Shown here piece after piece: positions 45,237-54,728 of a DNA stretch of 64,000 nucleotides. A program made the translations under genes and the position numbers. The stretch lies in the NCBI GenBank assembly GCA_029582165.1, contig CM055892.1, positions 13,186,754 to 13,250,753 on the forward strand, written 5' to 3'. Under the pieces are notes generated by a model, which saw only the letters and a program-made list of their open reading frames with translations, was not told the DNA's origin and did no database searches. Origin of the DNA: Portulaca oleracea (Eukaryota; Streptophyta; Magnoliopsida; Caryophyllales; Portulacaceae). The first letter of the stretch is position 1. Each line of letters opens with the position of its first letter.

Positions 45237-46583
45237 TAAAAAATTGCTCCGGGGTGCCATACATTCCCTAAAAGTGATTATTTGGGGACCACATTATTTT
45301 TTTTTACTCTTTAGAGACCAGATTGTTGTCAAAAGTTGCTGGTTGGGTATTTCCCGACCAAAACAGTCGGAATCAATAAAAAGTCAGAAATACCCCTTGA
45401 CTATTAATTGAAAAGTCGAATTTGCCCTTTTTATTTCCTTGCTGAAATCTTTATTGTTCTTCCTCTTCACTTTCATTCATTCTCATCCCCTCAATTTCAC
45501 CCTTCTTAGCCACCCATGGCACACTCCACCACTGTCGCATCCACCGCCACCTCCGCCGCCGTGGTGGACCTGAGAAGTGGTTGCTCCGCCGCGACAACCA
45601 CCTTCCACAGCAAGCGCCACTCCATTCCACTCCCATCGAACCCCTACATCGACATCACAACCTTCATCGCCGCCCGTCCCCACCGCAACACCACCGCCTT
45701 CATCGACGCCTCCACTGGCGAGACCCTCACCTACGCCGCCCCGTGGTCCGCCGTGGAATCCCTCTCCCACTCCCTCTCCGCCATGGGGATCAAAAAGGGA
45801 ACGTTGTCTACCTCTCGGTCATGTCCCTCGGAGCCCTAATCACCACCGCCAACCCCCTCAACACCAAATACGAGATCTCCAAACAGATCGCTGATTCGAA
45901 GTCGATCCTGGCCTTCGCTGCCGCAGAACTCGCCAACTCCGGCGTCTCGGTGGTGCTCCTCGGCGGAGAAACGACAACGGAGAAGGTGAGGATGGTGGGG
46001 AGGCTGAGCGAGTTGGTGAACCCAGAAAAACCCAATTGTGAAATCATTCATATTGGGTATTAGATTGCGTCGAATATGTTTGATGAATGTGTGAGATTGG
46101 GGACTGTTAATGAATATGGGGATTTTGTGGGTGAGTATGTCAAGATAGACACTGGACTTTGGTTGAGCGATTCATGATTCAGCTTGGTGATTCTTATTTT
46201 CTAGTCTGAACTTTTGAATATTTACATATTACATAATACAAATATAATTAAGAAAAATTAAAGTACAAGTTAGATTTTAGTCAAATTTCAAGGTGGTCTT
46301 AATCAGTTTTATAATTTCAAGGAGGGGGAAGTAGTTGGGAGGAGTTAATTCAGTTTTAAAGACAAAAATTGGAGCCAAATAGGGGTATTTTTGTCACTCT
46401 AGCTACCTAAACCATTTTTTGTGTTGACTCCGGCTGACTTCACCGGATTTTCATAACTTTTGGTCGGAAAATACCCAACCAGCAACTTTTGACAACAATC
46501 TGGTCCCCAAAGAGTAAAAAAAATAATGTGGTTCCCAAATAGTCACTTTTAGGGAATGTATGGTACCCCGGAGCAATTTTTTG
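45237..46583 (+). mobile_element. Pack-MULE carrying a 4CL-like gene fragment
   Basis: Inverted repeats of about 130 bp (TAAAAAATTGCTCCGGGGT... and its complement at the right). Both include GGTTGGGTATTT(C/T)CCGACC. The flanking duplication ACCCTTTCTC is at 45227-45236 and 46584-46593, the 9-10 bp typical of Mutator. The interior is GC-rich and codes an acyl-CoA ligase fragment, with no transposase. The terminus AAAAAATTGCT is shared with 53421-58024. Confidence 0.9.
45516..46063 (+). pseudogene. 4-coumarate:CoA ligase-like (4CLL) N-terminal fragment
   Basis: Starts MAHSTTVASTATSAAVVDLRSG. It follows the N-terminal region of plant 4CL-like acyl-CoA ligases: FHSKRHSIPLPSNPYIDITTF, ARPHRNTTAFIDASTGETLTY, LSHSLSAMGIKKG, then, after a shift to another frame near 45803, VVYLSVMSLGALITTANPLNT, YEISKQIADSKSILAF and LSELVNPEKP. 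Between KKGN and VVYLSVMSLG about 12 residues expected in the family (LLLSPNS region) are missing, and the deletion breaks the frame. The AMP-binding SSGTTG motif is not reached: the frame stops at 46061-46063. It is a transduplicated fragment in a Pack-MULE, not a working ligase. GC content is clearly higher than the surroundings. Confidence 0.85.
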
Positions 46584-46593
46584 ACCCTTTCTC

Positions 46594-47929
46594 CCTTCCT
46601 TTCCTTTGGACAGGCCGAATGGCCCATCAAAAAGGCCCCCCCCCCCCATCATTTTTTTTCCTTCTTTCTCTTCCTAAATACATATTCCCAAAATTCCTAA
46701 AATAAAACCCCAAACTTCATAATCTTAAAAATACCCGGGGTGACCTGAAAAAAATAATTATGACCCCTTTCCTAAATTTTTTTATACTTAAATCCTCAAT
46801 AAGGAAAGTCATAAAATCAATTTAAGGCCCCGGTATACCGAACTTTAAATAAAAGAGGGAAAACAATCGTTGCGCTGTTCAAGTCCTGCAAAACATAACT
46901 GGGTTAAAATAAATAAAATAAAGGAGCATGTGCTCGAGTATCCCGTGTATTAATTTTTAATCTTGGTTAACCACGCTAATTAACACGTATTAAGGAGATG
47001 TTGTTTTTGGGTTGTTACACAAGTTAAACCAAATTATCCATACACACAACTCTAATCCATCCAATCTAAGTCAATATATCGAGTTAACTGAGGACTTGCG
47101 GGAAAACACTAACTCCGCCGCCCAAAACACTTATCGTCCTCTACTTTGTCACGCGCCAACCGAACCCAAAGCCATCGACTTTAACCATCATCGCAGATCT
47201 TGATTGTTCCTACGTCATAACCCTCACCGCCGCATTTTTTTCCCACTGGAAACAAACAATCGTGCCTTGTTTTGCCCCTGTTCCACCGTCGTCCCTTGTC
47301 TCTTCCTCTTGTTTTGTTTTGTTTTTTTTTCCGTTTACAGAGCAAAAAGGGAAGGAGAAAGAAATGCCAAATAACACTCTAATTATTTATTTCCTTTTAT
47401 CACGATTATAATCAACCCATAACTCATTTTATTTGGGTAATTTCCTACTTAATTACTCCAAATTATTTTACTAATTATTATTTTAATATACTTATTTACC
47501 AATTATACATTCTTATAATTTTTGTACATGTATTTATGTATAAAGTTGGAGTATTTTTCAATCAATTTGACTCGTCCGGTAAACCTCCATAGATACGTAA
47601 GTAAACCAGGTTGGGTTCTCCATGGTGTCTAATTGGATTTGTGTTAATTAATCTAGCTTCTTTGTTAAGGAAAAAAAATAAATTTCACACAAAATATTTG
47701 ACACGATAATTCACAGCACCCACTAAAAAGCCTACTTTAAAATTAGTTTTTTGATCATATGTATTTTGATTGATGAGAGATGACGTCACCTTATTGGAAA
47801 AAATTATTCAAAAGGATAAATCCTTTTCTTGAAGAAAACTACTAAGCAAATTTCCTTTTATTCAAAGCTTAAGAATAAAAAGAAAAAAAGAAAAAGAAAG
47901 CCTGGCTTGCGGGACGAATGGGGGTGGTA
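46594..47929. other. Intergenic sequence upstream of the snoRNA cluster
   Basis: No gene. TTTTTGGGTTGTTACA at 47004-47019 resembles an LTR end (TGTAACAACCC in reverse), suggesting a degraded LTR between about 46.6 and 47.0 kb; its other boundary is not visible. Confidence 0.4.
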
Positions 47930-48050
47930 GCGGTAGGATCCAGCCCGAAGTTGAACCCTAAAGCCCACCTTAATAACCTGGTTTGCAAAGGCGGCCGTCC
48001 GATCTAGGGTTTTCATCTGCACCGTCTCCTTATCACTCTTTTAAATAACA
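47930..48050 (+). promoter_or_regulatory. snoRNA cluster promoter with telo box and site II motifs
   Basis: Contains GAACCCTAAAGCCCACC (a telo-box-like AACCCTAA plus AGCCCA, i.e. a TGGGCT site II motif on the other strand). CTAGGGTTTTC (a telo box) follows at about 48005, then a TATA-like TTTTAAATAACA at about 48040. Telo box plus site II is the usual promoter grammar of plant snoRNA, ribosomal-protein and other ribosome-biogenesis genes. Confidence 0.65.
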
Positions 48051-48212
48051 AATCTCTACTACTCTGAATTCATTGTCTTCTTCAAGCCGGTATTCCTCTC
48101 TCACCTTCTTCTTTGTCGTCCACATAACCCCTGCTTTGCTTGTTTTACTGATTTTGTTTCTTCAGTTTCCTGGTAACTTTGTTTGTTTTGCTGTCAATCG
48201 ATGAAGAAAGTG

Positions 48213-48290
48213 ATCATCTGATGAGGATAAACTGCAACAATATGACAGAGGCTCTTTCTCCATGATTCTCTTGTATTTAAGTCTCTGATG
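48213..48290 (+). ncRNA. Candidate C/D box snoRNA 1
   Basis: Box C CTGATGA (48218-48224), box D CTGA (48283-48286), short terminal stem ATCA/TGAT. A C'-like ATGATTC and a D'-like CAGA lie inside. AACTGCAACAA upstream of D' is complementary to TTGTTGCAGTT of 18S rRNA, as recalled from the conserved plant sequence. Confidence 0.6.
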
Positions 48291-48373
48291 ATTGCTTTCT
48301 CATCTTCCAATCCCTTTTTATAACTGAAAAATCATGTATTTATTTACAAATCCTCTGTTAGTCTTTCAAATCT

Positions 48374-48453
48374 GTGAGAAAGGATGATTACCAATTGGTC
48401 CGTGTTTCTGAATTTTCCGTGACCGATACCAATTAACCAACCTCTGATCTCAC
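48374..48453 (+). ncRNA. C/D box snoRNA U18
   Basis: Terminal stem GTGAGA/TCTCAC, box C-like GGATGATTA, D' CTGA and box D CTGA (48444-48447). The 13-base guide TTGGTCCGTGTTT directly before D' is the U18 antisense element, complementary to AAACACGGACCAA of 25S rRNA. In yeast and animals U18 directs 2'-O-methylation at this site, and the same target is conserved in plants. The position of the guide next to D' supports function. Confidence 0.85.
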
Positions 48454-48500
48454 TTCATATACACGATATTTCTATTGAAGCAGCCTTTTTTTGCGCATAT

Positions 48501-48587
48501 GCAGCTCAGTGATAAGTTTGCCTTTTTGGCGATATACGCTATACTGAATTCACAAATTGTTGATGCTTTTTTTTATCTGAGAGCTGC
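48501..48587 (+). ncRNA. C/D box snoRNA targeting 18S rRNA
   Basis: Perfect 7-bp terminal stem GCAGCTC/GAGCTGC. Box C GTGATAA (48509-48515), D' CTGA (48544-48547), C'-like GTTGATG, box D CTGA (48577-48580). The guide ATATACGCTAT before D' complements ATAGCGTATAT of 18S rRNA. By the D+5 rule the methylated base would be the G in AATAGCG. 87 nt long. Confidence 0.75.
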
Positions 48588-48643
48588 ATTCTATTAAATA
48601 TCCTTTTTTTTCCTGATCTGATTTGAAATCTATGCGCCTTACT

Positions 48644-48745
48644 TCTGCGTTGATGATTTATGGAATAATTCACATGTCAGACTTCAGAGGCTAGGTTCTT
48701 CCGAATCTACCTGTGAGATAAATCTTCCTATATTCTGAGCGGTAG
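48644..48745 (+). ncRNA. Candidate C/D box snoRNA 4
   Basis: Box C TTGATGA (48650-48656), box D CTGA (48735-48738), D'-like CAGA, C'-like GTGAGAT. A short terminal stem CTGC/GCGG is possible. No rRNA target was recognised. Confidence 0.45.
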
Positions 48746-48906
48746 TTCAGATTTTCGTTTTCCAAAGCAATTGTTTTGTGGCCTATGATATTATAAATTG
48801 TCCGTACCATCTGATACCTTGATGATACTATTTAGCCTTATTATGAGGCCAGATTGATAAATTTCTTATCTTTAAATTTTTTGTTTTTGTTGCATTATGG
48901 TTTAAT

Positions 48907-48991
48907 TTGGCGATGATGTTGTAATTTTATACCATCAAACTCTGAGAAGCTCAAGAGCTTTCATTGATGTCTATTAATTTCTCTGATGCCT
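48907..48991 (+). ncRNA. Candidate C/D box snoRNA 5
   Basis: GGC/GCC terminal stem around box C GATGATG (48912-48918) and box D CTGA (48983-48986). D' CTGA (48942-48945) and C' TTGATGT (48964-48970) are both well formed. The target is unknown. Confidence 0.55.
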
Positions 48992-49062
48992 TCACAATTT
49001 TTATTGAAAGTCTGAAGTTTTAAAATGGAAGGAGTTTGTTTATGTTTTAGAGAATTTTATAC

Positions 49063-49201
49063 GGCAATAAATTAGAGTCTCTGATGCGCCTCTTCAATGG
49101 CGTTTTTAGCGCTGTACGTTGCCAAAAATGATATGGAATTGAGATTCTGGCATTTTCCATTAAATTTGCAATGGCTAATGGATTCAGATGTTCCCACATT
49201 T
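49063..49201 (+). ncRNA. H/ACA box snoRNA, copy 1
   Basis: Folds as hairpin-hinge-hairpin-tail. The first stem is closed by GGCAA/TTGCC with an inner GCGCC/GGCG stem. The H box AAATGA is at 49126-49131. The second hairpin is closed by GGAA/TTCC, and ACA (49196-49198) lies three bases from the end. Length 139 nt, normal for the class. A second copy is at 50256. H/ACA snoRNAs direct pseudouridylation; the target is not assigned. Confidence 0.7.
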
Positions 49202-49299
49202 TGTTTCGGGTTTTCTCCTTTATTTGCAGCAAATTCCTTCCAGTTTTTTTATTTGAAAAGCTAGTTTGTTTTAATCTATCAATTGAATTGAAAGAATGG

Positions 49300-49393
49300 A
49301 TGGAGATGATGATTATTTCCCCAGATGATCGAAGCTGAACATACTGAGCTAACTTTCTCATTTAATGAGAATTCAAGCCAGAATTCTGATCCG
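49300..49393 (+). ncRNA. Tandem C/D-type snoRNA, copy 1
   Basis: Box C ATGATGA, then TTATTTCCCCAGATGATCG, internal CTGA boxes, and box D CTGA at 49386-49389 with GGA/TCC pairing at the ends. This is the first of three near-identical copies; the flanks differ more than the body. The target is not identified. Confidence 0.6.
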
Positions 49394-49469
49394 ACTTTCT
49401 TATTATTTATGATAGTTTTTTTATTGTTGTATTTTATTAATATTCTTAATTTTGTAGCGAGTGTTGAGA

Positions 49470-49562
49470 TGGAGGTGATGATTATTTCCCCAGATGATCG
49501 AAGCTGAACATACTGAGCTACTTTTCTCATTTAATGAGAATTCAAGCCAGAATTCTGATCCG
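49470..49562 (+). ncRNA. Tandem C/D-type snoRNA, copy 2
   Basis: GGAGGTGATGATTATTTCC start; box D CTGA at 49555-49558. The body is nearly identical to copies 1 and 3. Confidence 0.6.
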
Positions 49563-49612
49563 TCTTTCTTATGATTTATAATAGTTTTTTATTGTAGAAT
49601 GTTAGTGTTGAG

Positions 49613-49705
49613 ATGGAGGTGATGATTATTTCCCCAGATGATCGAAGCTGAACATACTGAGCTATTTTTCTCATTTAATGAGAAACCAAGCCAGAATTCT
49701 GATCC
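49613..49705 (+). ncRNA. Tandem C/D-type snoRNA, copy 3
   Basis: GGAGGTGATGATTATTTCC start; box D CTGA at 49699-49702. One short change (GAGAAACC against GAGAATTC) in the loop before D. Confidence 0.6.
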
Positions 49706-50255
49706 GTCTCCTAAAATTCCAGTATTGTGTTGAATTGTGCTATTGTTTAAACAACATTTTTACTTGGAATGTGTGTTTTCATGTATGCTCTTGTCTAGGT
49801 CTTGTAAATTTTGTTATGTTAGATAAGGAAGTTGATGAAGTTGAGCGAATAAATTTGCGTTTTAGTCCTGTTAAGCGGTCATAAATTGATGTCATTGAAG
49901 TTTGCATGAATTGTCTGGTTTGGAATGAGTCTGGTTTAGACCTTGTTGTTTGTCATTGACAGAATTATGGATTAAAATCTACTTTGATGTTGAATGTAAG
50001 TTACATTGAATTTTCCAATAAAATATTTCTCTTTTCTAATATTTGAATTTATGGTGGTTGTGAATTTAGTTTGATACCAATTGTGATATTTCAGCCGTGG
50101 CTGTTGTAATTTCTCTAGTGTATCTTGTGATTTTTGGCAGTGGCATGTTGGCATGTAAACTTGGAAACAGGGCTGTCAAGTAAATGTCAGCTGTTTCGTA
50201 TTATCTGCTTTTCCAATATTGGAAGGAGCTTTGGTGAATTCTGGGGAGTCCGTAA

Positions 50256-50393
50256 GGCAATAAATTAGAGTCTCTGATGCGCCCCGTCAATGGCGTTTTC
50301 AGCGCTGTACGTTGCCAAAAAGGATGTGGAATTGAGATTCTGGCGTTTTCCATGTAATAATAATGGTTTATGCATTCAGATATTCCTACATTG
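50256..50393 (+). ncRNA. H/ACA box snoRNA, copy 2
   Basis: Duplicate of 49063-49201 with compensating structure: GGCAA/TTGCC stem, H box AAAGGA (50319-50324), second stem GGAAT/ATTCC, and ACA at 50388-50390 three bases from the end. The loop before ACA differs in sequence from copy 1, but the closing stem and ACA are kept, which supports an RNA function. Confidence 0.7.
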
Positions 50394-50880
50394 CCTTGAG
50401 TCAATCTCTTGCAGCAAATTCGTTATGAGTGTCCTCGTGATTTTTAATATACTATGCATTTTCGTGTATGAAATCAGTAAAACCCAAAATAAATAATCGA
50501 ATTCTCGATCAAATTATATTAGAACATTAGCAAGTTTGGGCTTTTTTAAGAGTTTTTATAAAATAATTCTTCTTTGTTTTAACATTTACAATAAAAAATA
50601 AAGTCTACTGTGCTATTAATTACTTCATTCATACGTATTGATATTGTCTAACTTGTGTAACTCTAAGGGTGGAAAAAAAATAGGATGGAAAAAAAATCTC
50701 GTGGAAAAAAAGTTAGAGGAGGAAAAAAAATTTGGGGTAAAGTAAATTTCTTTCTTTTGTTTAGTTAAATTAAATTCTGAAGGAAAAAAATTAATTTTTT
50801 ATTTATTTTTCTTTTCCTTGTTTGGTTTGAGAAAAAATACATAGAAAAATAAAATTTGCAAGAAAACTTGTAATTATCAA
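50394..50880. other. Spacer after the snoRNA cluster
   Basis: No gene. From about 50670 there are repeated GGAAAAAAA(A)T phrases whose complement recurs near 51700-51830, possibly arms of an inverted-repeat element enclosing the GA-rich tract. Confidence 0.4.
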
Positions 50881-50916
50881 GTTTCATTTTTTAAGATCAT
50901 ATGATGTGAATTGGGA

Positions 50917-51610
50917 GAGAAAGAGAGAGTTAGAGAGAGAGAGAGATAGAGAGAGAGAAAAGAGAATGAGAGAGATAGGTTAAGTGACAAAGAGAAAGAT
51001 AAGAGAGTTAGAGAGAGAGATTGAGAGTTAGAGAGAGAGAGTGACAAAGATAGAGACAAGAGAGTTAGAGAGAGAGAGAGCGATAGAGAGAGAGAGAAGA
51101 GAGTTAGAGAGAGAGAGAGAAAAGAGAGAGAAGAGAGAAGAGAGAAGAGTGTTAGAGAGAGATAGAGTTAGATAGAGAGAGAGAAGAGAGTTAGAGAGAG
51201 AGAGAGAAAAGAGAGAGAAGAGAGAAGAGTGTTAGAGAGAGATAGAGTTAGATAGAGAGAGAGAGAAGAGAGTTAGAGGAGATAGAGTTAGATAGAGAGA
51301 GAGAAGAGAGTTAGAGGAAGAGCGTTAGAGAGAGAGAGAAGAAAGAGAAGAGAGAGAGAAGAGAGTTAGAGGGAGAGCGTTAGAGAGAGAGAGAGAAGAA
51401 AGAGAAGAGAGTTAGAGGGAGAGTGAGAGAGAAAGCGTTAGAGAGAGAGAAAGAGAGAAGAAAGAGAAGAGACTTAGAGAGAAAAAAGAGAGAGTGCGCG
51501 AGAGAAAGAGGGAAGAGGGTTAGAGAGAGAGAGAGAGAGTTAGAGAGAGGAAAGTTAGAGAGAGAGAGAGAAACAAGTTAGAGAGAGAGAGAGACGAGTT
51601 AGAGAGAGGA
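50917..51610. repeat. GAGTTAGAGAGAGAG-type purine-rich tract
   Basis: About 690 bp almost free of C, built from (GA)n blocks punctuated by GTTAGAGAGAGA and AGAAGAGAGTTAGAG. Longer units (about 60-90 bp) are repeated several times, for example around 51180 and 51240. Confidence 0.9.
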
Positions 51611-52187
51611 TAAAAAGAAAGGTTGGCTTTGATCCAAAATTTTTCTCCCAACTTTTCTTTCATTTTTGAAGGGAAATTTTTTTATTCATTATTACTCCAA
51701 ATTTTCCATGCAATTCTCCCACAATTTTTTTCCATTCCTTTTTCTTCAATCCAAACAAAGGAAAGATTTTCATTTTCCAAAATAATTTTTTTTCCATGCT
51801 GTTTTTCAAGGTCCAAACGGACCCTAAGTGTAAACAAATTCAATTTGAAATTTTCTTTTAAGTTGGTTTTATGAAAAGAAATGATACGGAAGTTACAAAT
51901 AGTTTTGATAAAATTAATTTGCAATAAAACTTGCAATTTATTAGATGCTCTTGGAGCAAATGCTCCGGATTTTATGATTGTTTATCGATATATATTAGAT
52001 TGTTCACCGCATATATTAGATTGTTCATTTCTATTATAATGATTGTTCACTTATATATATCTGGAGCACGTGCTCCAAGTGCATGCAATATATTCCCATA
52101 AAACTTACAACTAGACCACAGAAGTAACATATCCATTTAACATGTTTAAATTTTCATGAAATTTTCAAGTTTAGTGACAATACTTGA
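51611..52187. other. AT-rich spacer
   Basis: No gene. The phrases TTAGATTGTTCA and GGAGCA(A/C)(A/G)TGCTCC lie at 51951-52070. Confidence 0.4.
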
Positions 52188-52413
52188 GGTCCTGTTCTTT
52201 TCTGCGGTTGGTAAACTACGGTATCACATCATACTGCAGTTTGTCACAACTTACCATACTTTATTGCAAATCATTATTTTTCTCTCTTCATTTTTCTTCT
52301 CTACTTTTTATATTCTCTCTTTTTCTCTTTCCCTACATACCAATAACCTATCACTATTTTACCACACCCACCACAATTTCACTACACCACACCATGAATC
52401 TTTATTGAGTACC
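52188..52413. mobile_element. Tourist-like MITE, right end altered
   Basis: The left end GGTCCTGTTCTTTTCTGCGG after TGA matches the 39674 and 40092 MITEs, as does the CACCAC(A)/ACCACAATTTC interior. The right end GTACC/TCA is shortened or rearranged. Confidence 0.5.
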
Positions 52414-53411
52414 TCATCCTAGGTGGCATAGCATGTGGAGGAGAGAGAAGAAAGAAAAAAAAAGAAAAATGAAAAGGATGAGAGTGGAGTGTTGGGGTAC
52501 TCCTTGGAGTACCTCTACTTTATGACACAATTTGACAATTTGATGTTTGTTTTTTATTTTTTTCCATTCAATAATTATTACTTTTGCTTTAAAAAAAAGG
52601 AGAAGTCAATTTATCTCATCATTAATTATAAAAAAACTAAGAGAACCTCATGTGAAGTTACTCCCATTAATAATGTGGAGAGAGAATCTTGACCAGATAC
52701 CTTGACCTTTGTCCATACAATGCAGTTGCACCACATGATGAGCTAGCCCTTCTACCTCGACTTTGATACATACTTTAATGACCTGAATCTATAGAAAAAA
52801 TGGCTAAGGTTCTCTGTGCTGCCATACAATGGTGATAGTCATTGCTTTCAGTGAGGGTCTAACTCCAATGGGCTCGATTCTTGTTGGTCATCAGTTGATT
52901 ATGCCAAACAAGCTATATAAAAAACACGAACTCTTTTGGGGTATGTGCACATGCCAGATGCTTAAGCATTCCACGGTGGTTTCTTCCACCTCCGACTCTC
53001 GGATAATTGTCAACATTGTGCTCAAGTTGAACTTGGCCGCTTGTCGAATTCGTCCAAGTGAGACTATCTGTTACGCCTTCTTTAAAAATATCCATGGCGA
53101 TAATTTTTTAGAGCATGCAATTGGGAAGCCGGGCAGCGAACTCAGCCTTTCAGTTTGTGAGCATGGAAATAGCTGAGTGCCTGAGTCTATCAAAGGTTGG
53201 CTATCGACCCACTTATTGAGCAAAAGAAAGTTCTTTTCCTATCTCCAACTGCCATATTCGTGCTTGCTGCGAGAGTGTTTTCGGCGCTCATAATACCACT
53301 CCAAGTGTTGGATGCTTTAAATAAAAGGTGTAATACCTAACTTCCTTAGTTATTTTGGTCTTGCAGTAGTATTTCCTTTCCAAAACTTGCACCCATAAGG
53401 CCATAAATTAT
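52414..53411. other. Intergenic sequence with one unexplained open frame
   Basis: A 115-codon plus-strand frame (52829-53176) has no recognisable domain. No RNA gene was seen. Confidence 0.35.
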
Positions 53412-53487
53412 TTTTATTTTCAAAAAATTGCTTGAAGGTACTCTCTATTTTACAGAAACTATTTTTTGAAGACCATATTATTAAAAA

Positions 53488-53807
53488 GGATTATTGGACG
53501 ATAATACACTGAATTTTAGGGGTATTGGACAATAATGCATTAAACTTTTTTTTTGGATTTTATACACTAAAATTTGAGGGTATTGGACAATAATGCACTC
53601 ATACCAATTCAGTTGGTGGTTGACACAGTGACTGTCTTACTTTGAAATGTTGTTTTTTTTATTTTTTCCAACGAAAATATATTAGTCATCATGTTTTTGT
53701 GTAGTTTCTTACACGGCAAATTTTTTTTATAAAAAAAAATAGAAAAACGACACCTCAAAATAGGACAACTGAATTGATTTGAGTGAATTATTATCATCCA
53801 ATAATCC
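53488..53807. mobile_element. 320-bp MITE nested in the MULE left arm
   Basis: Ends GGATTATTGGACGATAATA and the complement of GGATTATTGGATGATAATA. ATTAAAAA is duplicated on the two sides. Removing it joins the two halves of the MULE inverted repeat. GGTATTGGACAATAATGCA occurs twice inside. Confidence 0.8.
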
Positions 53808-54728
53808 GATTAAAAATTATAATTGGGTGATCAATGTTTTTAAGAATCTATTAATTGGGGACAAATTCGTCGGAACTTGTCGAAATTTGGTGAAATGTGT
53901 AAATTGGCTGACCCCTGGTTACACAATTACATTTGGAATTATTCTTGTTGATTAAGATTAACCTTTTTTTTTGTCATAGCATTCTATAGGAATGGAAATC
54001 GGTCTCTTGCTTCGCTCGTATCTCTAACTCATCTAAGCTGTCTCCATCTCGTCTCTCCCTTCGTCCCATCTTGTATCTGAGTTATTGTCCTTGATTTCCC
54101 ATGTCATGGTGTTGTCCCTTGTATCTTTTTCCTTCCAGATGTTGAAGGTTGCTGAAATTATATTTGGGCTGCTGAAATTTGCCAAATTAGAGAATTCATT
54201 TTTCAACTTTGGAATTTTGTAGGATGCTGGAATTTTCGAATTTTTGAGGTAGTATTTCAATTTTTTTCAATGTTCTTGGTTTTTTTTCTTCTTTGGTTAT
54301 AGAAATTGAAGGTCATCCAATTTAGGTAGGGGAAATCATTAATGTTGGATTATCCAATTTGGGGGAAATCAAAGCATGGGTTGGATGAGGGAGATACAAA
54401 GACAAGATCTTGGCATTCAATTAGACGAAAAAATGGTAGAGGTTGAATACAAAGTTGAAAAGAAATTCTAGCAAACAATGGTTCATGGTTTTAGCTAGAA
54501 ATTGTTTTAAAGTGGGTGTCTTCTATGTCATAGACTCATAGTATTCTAAAGAGGAGAGGTAAGACCAAAGTATCTACAAATTAACTGCACCAAATGATTA
54601 AAATTTGAGTGTATAATCGTGGCATATCGAAGTGTACACTAGAGAAGTTAGGTCAATGATTTTGATGTGCTTCATTGTGATTGAAGTTTTCAGCTATCTA
54701 AAAAGTAGACAGAAAGTACAGATAGAAT

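Noticed and set aside
45451..45770. Gly/Val-rich minus-strand frames opposite the 4CL-like fragment
   Set aside because: Antisense shadow of the GC-rich ligase coding strand.
49098..49361. Possible small conserved protein (MAFLALYVAK...) in both H/ACA copies
   Set aside because: Differences between the copies are mostly amino-acid changing, while RNA stems and the H/ACA boxes are kept, so an RNA explanation fits better.
52829..53176. 115-codon plus-strand frame with a good start
   Set aside because: No recognisable domain, an overlapping antisense frame, and no promoter or splice signals; left as unexplained sequence.
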